Assembly (NCBI GenBank): GCA_036267875.1
Contig: DATAVE010000164.1
Span: 1-36,851 of the forward strand
From: DASZTV01 sp036267875
GTDB lineage: Bacteria; Actinomycetota; Actinomycetes; JAFAQI01
DNA: 36,851 bases
Direction: 5' to 3'
Position numbers and translations under genes: made by a program. The notes below the pieces were generated by a model. It worked only from the letters and a program-made list of their open reading frames with translations, was not told where the DNA came from and searched no databases. Below, one piece after another: positions 31,466-36,851 of this stretch. Position 1 is the first letter of the stretch. Each line of letters begins with the position of its first letter.

Positions 31466-31491
31466 GTTTGTGATCACCGCGCGCGGGTGAT
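31466..31491 (+). promoter_or_regulatory. Possible stress promoter and dyad before SDR-GH15
   Basis: GTTT (31466-31469) and GGGTGA (31485-31490) are 15 bases apart, a partial match to SigF/SigB promoters. ATCACC (31473-31478) and GGTGAT (31486-31491) form a perfect dyad within it. Confidence 0.35.
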
Positions 31492-31524
31492 GGAAGAACC
31501 AGACGACACGGGTGAGGAGATCGG

Positions 31525-32517
31525 GTGAGAAGGCCCAAGCCGCAGCGCGGTGTCGCCGTCGTCACGGGCGGCACGGCCGGGGTCGGACGCGCCACTGTCC
31601 GAGAGCTGGCGGCACGGGGCTGGGATGTCGGCGTGCTGGCCCGCGGCGCCGCAGGCTTGCGAGCTACCGAGCGCGAGGTCATCGCCGCAGGCCGTCGCGC
31701 CACAGCTGTCGCGACGGACGTCGCGGACCTCGCTGCCGTCCGCGACGCGGCTGACCGCGTCGAGGGCGACCTCGGTCCGATCGGGCTATGGGTCAACGTC
31801 GCCTTCGTTGGTGCGCTCCGAATGTTTCCGGACACAGACCCCGACACCTTTCGGCGCATCACCGACGTCACCTACCTTGGCCAGGTCAACGGCACTCGGG
31901 TCGCTCTCGAGTCGATGCGACCCCGAGATCGCGGCGTCATCGTCAACGTCAGCTCGGCGCTGGCCTACCGCGGCATCCCGCTGCAGGCGGCGTACTGCGG
32001 CGCGAAGCATGCGGTCAAAGGATTCACCGAGTCCGTGATCACCGAGCTACGCCACGAACGAAGCCAGGTGCGCCTGTGCCTCGCAACTCTCCCTGGCGTC
32101 AACACTCCCCAGTTCGACTGGAACGACAACGGCTTCGACCGCCATCCGCGACCGGTGGCGCCTGTCTTCCAACCAGAGGTCGCGGCCCGGATGATCGCCT
32201 TCCTTGCCCACCATCCCCGTCGCAATGCATGGGTCGGCGTGTCCTGCGCCTACACCGTCCTGGGGAACCGGCTTGCCCCGGCCTTGCTCGACCGGTACCT
32301 CGCGCGCACCGGCGTCGAGGGCCAGCTGATCGACCACGGACCTCGGCTCGGCTCCAACGTGTTCACACCACGGGATGATGACGAAGACCGCGGCGCCCAG
32401 GGGATGTTCGGCGACGAGGCACATTCCCGAGACCCGTGGTCGGCAGCGTCGATGGCGTTCTGGGGCGGGCTCGACGCAGTGGCATCACGGATCCGCGGCA
32501 GCGCGGACCGGCCGTGA
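31525..32517 (+). CDS. Short-chain dehydrogenase/reductase with long C-terminus
   Basis: A 330-residue SDR: TGGTAGVG at 14-21, VNVAF at the usual NNAG position (about 90-94, degenerate), NVSSALAY with Ser143/144, and Y157 and K161 in AAYCGAKHAVKG. About 80 residues after the Rossmann domain (membrane-associated-looking VGVSCAYTVLGNRLAPALLDRYLA, then an acidic tail) are longer than normal. The GTG at 31525 follows GAGGAGA. Its stop overlaps the GH15 gene (GTGA), so the two are co-translated, an uncommon pairing. Substrate unknown. Confidence 0.85.
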   Translation: MRRPKPQRGVAVVTGGTAGVGRATVRELAARGWDVGVLARGAAGLRATEREVIAAGRRATAVATDVADLAAVRDAADRVEGDLGPIGLWVNVAFVGALRMFPDTDPDTFRRITDVTYLGQVNGTRVALESMRPRDRGVIVNVSSALAYRGIPLQAAYCGAKHAVKGFTESVITELRHERSQVRLCLATLPGVNTPQFDWNDNGFDRHPRPVAPVFQPEVAARMIAFLAHHPRRNAWVGVSCAYTVLGNRLAPALLDRYLARTGVEGQLIDHGPRLGSNVFTPRDDDEDRGAQGMFGDEAHSRDPWSAASMAFWGGLDAVASRIRGSADRP

Positions 32518-34295
32518 GTCGAGACGCAGCCGGCTACGCGTCGATCGAGTCGTATGCCGCCATCGGCGATGGTCGCACCGTCGCTCTGGTGAGCACGGAC
32601 GGCCGGATCGACTGGTGGCCGGTCCCGGCTCTCGACGCCGCGCCGACCTTCGCCGCGCTGCTCGACGCCGATCGCGGAGGCTATATCGAGCTCGCGCCGG
32701 TGTCCTCGTACGAGAGCACTCGTCACTACCTTCCCGACACCAACGTGCTCGAGACCATTTTCACCACTGTCACGGGTTCGGTCCGCGTGGTCGACTGCCT
32801 TCCGCTCGGCCGGTCCGGGCGCCTCGCGTGGAGCGAGCTCGCCCGCCGGATCGAGCCGCTCAATGGCGCCGTCGAGATGCGCTGGACGATCGCCCCCGGG
32901 ACCCAGCTTGCCGCAAACGAGCCGTGGATCGCCGTCCGACGGGACGCGACGGTGATCAGAGTCGGAGACGACCAGCTCGTGCTGCGTCATTTTGACGTCG
33001 GCGATGCCGTGACCGACGGCCATCGGATCAGCGGCACCTTCACGGCGGCGCCCGGCGCGCCGGGCCTGCTCGCCGTCGTGGGTTCGAGCGATGCACCGGT
33101 CTTCCTGGCCGATCGCGACGAGATCGAGAGCCACTTCGCGATCACGCAGCGACGGTGGCGTGACTGGGGCGAGGCCATCAGCTACGACGGCCCGTGGCGC
33201 GAGGCCGTTCGCCGGTCCGCACTCGCCCTCCGGCTGCTCCAGTACGTCCCGACCGGCGCCGTCGCGGCCGCCGCGACGACCTCGCTGCCCGAGCAGGTGG
33301 GGGGTGAGAAGAACTGGGACTACCGCTTCATGTGGGTGCGCGACTGCGCGTTCACGATCGACGCCTTTCTGTCTTTGCACCTGTACGACGAGGCGCAGGC
33401 AGCGGTCCAGTGGATGCTCGGTGCGCTGCGGCGTACTGAGCCCGATCTGCACGTGTTCTACCGGCTGGACGGGTCGGCACCCGGTGCCAAGGAACACCTG
33501 CCCGACGTGCCGGGCTATCGGGGAAGCCGTCCGGTTCGGATCGGCAACGGCGCGGCCAGGCAGGTGCAGCTGAGCACGTTCGGGGATCTCCTCGACATGA
33601 TCTGGCAGTACGTCGATGCCGGCCACTGTCTCGATCCGAACACCGCGCGGCTGCTTGCCGGCATCGCGGACCGCTGCTGCGACAAGTGGCGCTACGAGGA
33701 TGCGGGAATCTGGGAGCTGTCGACCAGGCGCCACTACACAGTGTCGAAGATCGGATGCTGGACGGCGCTCGACCGTGCGGTTCGACTTCACCAGGAGGGC
33801 CAGCTCGTCAGTGACCACGTGGAGCGCTGGGAGGCCGAACGAGACCTGATCCATAGTTGGGTCGAGCAGTACTGCTGGTCGGACAGGAAGTCGGCCTACA
33901 CGGCGTACGCCGGAAGCGACGACCTCGATGCTGCGACGTTGTTGATGGCGCGTACCGGCTTCGACCAAGGGGAGCGGCTCGCCGGAACTGTCGAAGCGAT
34001 CCGCAAGGAGCTCAGCGAAGGACCGCTCGTGCGTCGCTATAGCGGCGCGGACGATGAGGGCGGGTTCGTCGCGTGCACCTTCTGGCTGGTTCATTCGCTG
34101 GTCTTGTTGGGCGACCTCGACGCGGCGAGGCGCCTGATGGACGACGCGGTCGCACTGTCCAACGATGTCGGTCTGCTGGCCGAGCAGATCGATCCGCGCA
34201 CCGGCGCGATGCTGGGGAACTTCCCGCAAGGCCTGAGCCATCTCGCGTTGGTCAACGCCGCGTGTGCCTACACGAAGGCTGCGGGGGAGTGCTGA
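32514..34295 (+). CDS. Glycoside hydrolase family 15 (glucoamylase/trehalase-like)
   Basis: The 593-residue GH15 enzyme has an N-terminal beta-sandwich (SIESYAAIGDGRTVALVSTDGRIDWWPVP) and an (alpha/alpha)6 barrel. Markers are KNWDYRFMWVRDCAFTIDAF (from about residue 266), EDAGIWELSTRRHYTVSK with the general-acid Glu (about 400), and EQIDPRTGAMLGNFPQGLSH with the catalytic base Glu (about 555). Mycobacterial members hydrolyse trehalose; others act on maltosides. No signal peptide is present, so it is cytoplasmic, fitting trehalose or glycogen turnover in stress. It starts with GTG overlapping the SDR stop; its last 28 bases overlap the convergent DUF72 gene. Confidence 0.92.
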   Translation: MSRDAAGYASIESYAAIGDGRTVALVSTDGRIDWWPVPALDAAPTFAALLDADRGGYIELAPVSSYESTRHYLPDTNVLETIFTTVTGSVRVVDCLPLGRSGRLAWSELARRIEPLNGAVEMRWTIAPGTQLAANEPWIAVRRDATVIRVGDDQLVLRHFDVGDAVTDGHRISGTFTAAPGAPGLLAVVGSSDAPVFLADRDEIESHFAITQRRWRDWGEAISYDGPWREAVRRSALALRLLQYVPTGAVAAAATTSLPEQVGGEKNWDYRFMWVRDCAFTIDAFLSLHLYDEAQAAVQWMLGALRRTEPDLHVFYRLDGSAPGAKEHLPDVPGYRGSRPVRIGNGAARQVQLSTFGDLLDMIWQYVDAGHCLDPNTARLLAGIADRCCDKWRYEDAGIWELSTRRHYTVSKIGCWTALDRAVRLHQEGQLVSDHVERWEAERDLIHSWVEQYCWSDRKSAYTAYAGSDDLDAATLLMARTGFDQGERLAGTVEAIRKELSEGPLVRRYSGADDEGGFVACTFWLVHSLVLLGDLDAARRLMDDAVALSNDVGLLAEQIDPRTGAMLGNFPQGLSHLALVNAACAYTKAAGEC

Positions 34296-35032
34296 CCGGT
34301 CAGCAAGCGGCGGAGCCGACCCGCGTCCTCGAGGGCCGCCCCACCCGGATCGTTGTTCGCGAACACGAACCCGCGTTCAGCATCGCGTAGCCGATCCGCC
34401 CATCGGCGTAGGTCGCGACCGTCGTAGCTCCAGTCATGACGCCCGTGGTGCAGCCGCAGGTATCGCCATTCGCAGGTCTCCCACAGCGGTGAGGTGCTGC
34501 GTCCGTCTCGGTCTGCCCATACGAGCGCTGCGCGACGGCTCGCCAGCACATCGCGGACCTCGTCGATGAACCAAGACGCGTGGCGGGGCTCCACTGCTAC
34601 GTCGATCTCCTCGGGGAAAGCCGCGAGCGTGGCGGCGAGCCGCTCGGGTGCCACCCCGAAGTCGGGCGGGAGCTGGACGAGGACCGGGCCGAGCAGCGAG
34701 CGGCGTCGGAGTGGTTCCAGCACCCCGAGCAGCCGCTCGACCGGCTCAGCAGGTTCGCGAAGTCGCTTCACGTGGGTCAGGTACCGGCTCACCTTGACCG
34801 CCATCAGGAAGCCGGCCGGCAACGCCTGCGCCCATCGCTCAACCGTCTCGACCGACGGCAATCGGTAGAACGTCGAGTTCACCTCGACGGTGTTGAACCG
34901 CTGAGCGAAGTAGTCCAGCCAAGCACGTTGCGGCAAACCCACCGGATAGAAGATCTGTCGCCAGTCGGCGTACTGCCAGCCACTGGTCCCTACCCGGATC
35001 TTGCCGAGGTCGGCGGCGGACTGATCGATCAC
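34268..35032 (-). CDS. DUF72 family TIM-barrel protein
   Basis: The 254-residue DUF72 protein has IRVGTSGWQYADWRQIFYP at the N-terminus, then FNTVEVNSTFYRLPS and FLMAVKVSRYLTHVKRL, LLGPVLVQLPPDF, and VEPRHASWF, ending with the FVFANNDPGGAALEDA block. This is the whole set of conserved DUF72 stretches in order. The fold resembles sugar isomerases/endonuclease IV; no function is established. The GTG at 35032 lies close to a GGAG site. The extended frame to 35290 runs antisense into the sugar porter and is rejected. Confidence 0.92.
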   Translation of the reverse strand: MIDQSAADLGKIRVGTSGWQYADWRQIFYPVGLPQRAWLDYFAQRFNTVEVNSTFYRLPSVETVERWAQALPAGFLMAVKVSRYLTHVKRLREPAEPVERLLGVLEPLRRRSLLGPVLVQLPPDFGVAPERLAATLAAFPEEIDVAVEPRHASWFIDEVRDVLASRRAALVWADRDGRSTSPLWETCEWRYLRLHHGRHDWSYDGRDLRRWADRLRDAERGFVFANNDPGGAALEDAGRLRRLLTGQHSPAAFV

Positions 35033-35087
35033 TGCTCCGCATCCTCCGGCTCGGCACTCTCTTCGCTGCCTTACCCGCGAGATTCGT

Positions 35088-35120
35088 GGGTACCCCTCAC
35101 CTGCCGGGTCGGCGGTACCC
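35088..35120. repeat. 7-base inverted repeat upstream of the sugar porter
   Basis: GGGTACC (35088-35094) and GGTACCC (35114-35120) are perfect inverted repeats separated by 19 bases, ending 23 bases before the ATG at 35144. It could be a regulator site or, in RNA, a stem in the leader. Confidence 0.4.
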
Positions 35121-35143
35121 GCTAGAGAGAAGGGCTGCAGAGA

Positions 35144-36544
35144 ATGGCCGGGTTCGCGAGGGAAGCACTCAGCGGTCGCAATCGCACCGTCTCCTGGATC
35201 GCGTTGCTCGCGGCACTTGCCGGGCTGCTGTTCGGCTTCGACACCGGGGTGATCTCCGGCGCACAGCTCTACATCACCAAGGACTTCCATGCGTCGACCT
35301 CTACTCAGAGCTGGTATGTCGGCGCGCTGCTGCTCGGTGCGTGCGTGGGAGCAGGCGCTGCCGGCTATCTCGCGGATCGCTACAGCCGCAAGCTGACGAT
35401 CATCGGCGCCGGCCTGATCTACATCGTGGCGGCGCTGTGGTCCGGCCTCGCTCAGGGCTCCGGATCACTGATCGCGGCGCGAGCCATCCTCGGCCTTGCG
35501 GTGGGCGCCGCGTCATTCGTCGGCCCGCTGTACATCTCCGAGCACGTCCCACCACGGCTGCGCGGCGGCACCGTGTCCTTCAACCAGTTCATGATCACTA
35601 CCGGAATCCTGATGGCATACATCGTCGACTATGCCTTCAAGGACGTGACCAACAACTGGCGCTGGATGCTCGGCCTCGGTGCGCTACCGGGGATCGCCCT
35701 CACGATCGGCATGCTCTTCGTCCCCCACACCCCGCGGTGGCTGCTCGAGGCCGGTCATGAGGACGAGGCGCGTGAGGTCCTCGAGCACACCCGGGGGGCC
35801 CGCGCCGTCGACAAGGAGGTAGGTGAGGTCAAGGACGTCCTGTCCTCGCAACGCCGAGCCGGACTCAGCAGCCTGTTCGCGGCCGACACCCGTCCCATGC
35901 TGCTGGTCGGACTGGGACTCGCGTTCTTCCAGCAGGCGGTCGGTGTCAACACCGTCGTCTACTACGCGCCGACGATTCTGAAGTACACGGGACTGTCGGC
36001 GAACCAGTCAGTCACAGAGGCGCTCTCGGTCGGGATCACCAACGTCGTGTTCACGGTCGTGGCGATCGCCCTGCTCGACCGAATCGGTCGACGGGTCTTG
36101 CTGATCACCGGCACCGTCGGCCTCACGGTCGCGCTCGTCGTGCTCGGAGCGTTCTTCCAGTCGAACACCATGCAGGCGGATGCGTCCTGGGTAGCCGTCG
36201 TCGCACTGGTTGTGTTCATCGCGAGCTTCGCAATCGGGTTGGGGCCGGTCTTCTGGCTGATGATCTCCGAGGTCTTCCCGCTGCGTGTCCGCAGTCAGGC
36301 GATGTCGGTCTGCACCATCGTCAACTGGGCAGCCAACTTCGTGATCTCCTACTACTTCCTCACTCTGGTCGCAGACATCGGACGGCCTGCGACCTTCTGG
36401 CTGTACGCCGGCTTCGGTGTCCTGGCGGTCGCGTTCTTCGCCTTCCGGGTACCGGAGACGAAGGGTCGGTCACTCGAGCAGATCGAGCGCGACCTCGGCG
36501 CGCAGCCCTCCTCAGGGCGGCGCCGTCATGCCCACGCCAGCTGA
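35144..36544 (+). CDS. Sugar porter (SP-family MFS, sugar:H+ symporter)
   Basis: A 466-residue transporter with 12 helices and the sugar-porter signatures in order: LLFGFDTGVISGA in helix 1, YLADRYSRK (motif A, with Ser for the usual Gly), PLYISEHVPPRLRG after helix 4, PHTPRWLLEAG after helix 6, QQAVGVNTVVYYAP in helix 7, DRIGRR, and PETKGRSLEQIE at the end. It resembles XylE/GalP/glucose permease types, which import hexoses or pentoses with protons. A GAGAAGGG site precedes the ATG. It is adjacent to, but divergent from, DUF72. No sugar kinase lies nearby. Confidence 0.93.
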   Translation: MAGFAREALSGRNRTVSWIALLAALAGLLFGFDTGVISGAQLYITKDFHASTSTQSWYVGALLLGACVGAGAAGYLADRYSRKLTIIGAGLIYIVAALWSGLAQGSGSLIAARAILGLAVGAASFVGPLYISEHVPPRLRGGTVSFNQFMITTGILMAYIVDYAFKDVTNNWRWMLGLGALPGIALTIGMLFVPHTPRWLLEAGHEDEAREVLEHTRGARAVDKEVGEVKDVLSSQRRAGLSSLFAADTRPMLLVGLGLAFFQQAVGVNTVVYYAPTILKYTGLSANQSVTEALSVGITNVVFTVVAIALLDRIGRRVLLITGTVGLTVALVVLGAFFQSNTMQADASWVAVVALVVFIASFAIGLGPVFWLMISEVFPLRVRSQAMSVCTIVNWAANFVISYYFLTLVADIGRPATFWLYAGFGVLAVAFFAFRVPETKGRSLEQIERDLGAQPSSGRRRHAHAS

Positions 36545-36572
36545 GGCAACGAATCCACGAAGGAGGACGATC

Positions 36573-36839
36573 ATGGCAACCCAACGGCAGGTGTCAGCCG
36601 CCCGAAAGAACGTGAAGCGGGCTCAAGCTGGCGCGCGAAGCAAGCGGTCGATTGCGAATATGCCGCGTGCGACGCGTACCGCACTCGGGAAGCAGGGCGC
36701 AGCCGTCGCGGCGCGCAAGCGCACCGGCAGCAAGTCGCCGGCGACCAGAGCCGAGCTCTACGAGCAGGCAAAGCGCCGCAACATCCGGGGCCGCTCGAAG
36801 ATGGGACGCGACGAGCTAGCGCGGGCGCTAGGGCGATAG
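36573..36839 (+). CDS. Small basic protein with Rho-N/SAP-like C-terminus
   Basis: An 88-residue, very basic protein. The first 55 residues are Lys/Arg/Ala-rich (SAARKNVKRAQAGARSKRSI). The last 32 form a SAP/Rho-termination-factor-N-like helix-turn-helix (TRAELYEQAKRRNIRGRSKM, then GRDELARAL), a motif that binds nucleic acid. Similar proteins are common in stress-tolerant actinomycetes and have no assigned role. A perfect AGGAGG lies six bases upstream of the ATG, suggesting strong translation. It begins 28 bases after the sugar porter. Confidence 0.8.
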   Translation: MATQRQVSAARKNVKRAQAGARSKRSIANMPRATRTALGKQGAAVAARKRTGSKSPATRAELYEQAKRRNIRGRSKMGRDELARALGR

Positions 36840-36851
36840 GCCGACGCGGTC

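Noticed and set aside
32250..34241. 663-codon leftward open frame opposite the GH15 gene
   Set aside because: Despite its length it has no domain, while the other strand holds all GH15 catalytic blocks.
1..36851. tRNA genes, CRISPR arrays, toxin-antitoxin or phage-defence modules
   Set aside because: I looked for regular repeats, cloverleaf-like arms and small paired genes with such motifs and found none I could support by eye.

Overview
The window is high-GC, densely coded DNA with the gene families of an actinomycete: paired FadE-type acyl-CoA dehydrogenases, F420-type luciferase-like oxidoreductases, a CadI/ArsI enzyme, DUF5709, DUF1360 and DUF7218 proteins, many GTG starts, GTGA/ATGA stop-start overlaps, and several apparently leaderless genes. 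The genus cannot be fixed from sequence reading alone. No tRNA, rRNA, CRISPR array or complete mobile element is visible. The only transposon trace is the 3' end of an IS30-type transposase at the left edge.

Bases 1-9546 look like a lipid or terpenoid/steroid-like catabolic neighbourhood: a CrtI-like FAD oxidoreductase and a divergent six-helix membrane protein, a TetR regulator divergent from a coupled kinase-LLM-SDR trio, and a P450 followed by a DHA2 exporter and its MarR regulator. Bases 9601-11967 hold a LacI regulator coupled to a SemiSWEET sugar transporter, and an aldo/keto reductase coupled to a frameshifted small membrane protein. Bases 12189-14743 hold cspA, a VC0807-like membrane protein with no standard start codon where coding begins, and a compact arsenic cluster: cadI/arsI, arsR, an aquaporin with an altered first NPA box, and what looks like the tail of a lost arsC.

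From 22009 down to 14744 all genes run leftwards with gaps of 38 bases or less: nadA-nadB-nadC, an internally deleted enoyl-CoA hydratase, two acyl-CoA dehydrogenases, an SDR and an S4-domain protein. A non-catalytic Nudix regulator (NrtR type) is divergent from nadA, with a dyad between them. De novo NAD synthesis and NAD/FAD-using acyl-CoA oxidation may therefore share a transcript. Bases 22792-24541 look eroded: two small ORFs, a 3-hydroxyisobutyrate-dehydrogenase-like gene and a decayed class III nucleotide cyclase fragment.

Bases 24586-31413 form a stress-type block read leftwards. One run is hemerythrin, a three-helix protein, a membrane-anchored protein, DUF421, an MFS transporter and a patatin. 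It is preceded by a SigF/SigB-like promoter and a 24-base palindrome. A second run is DUF7218, an FGD-like oxidoreductase, DUF5709 and DUF1360. The right end reads rightwards: an SDR coupled to a GH15 glucoamylase/trehalase-like enzyme, a convergent DUF72 protein, a sugar porter and a small basic protein.

I do not see one clear new defence or biosynthetic system. The best leads are the NAD/acyl-CoA arrangement with its gutted hydratase, the operator-promoter architectures (LacI, MarR, ArsR, NrtR, the 24-base palindrome), and several genes caught in decay.
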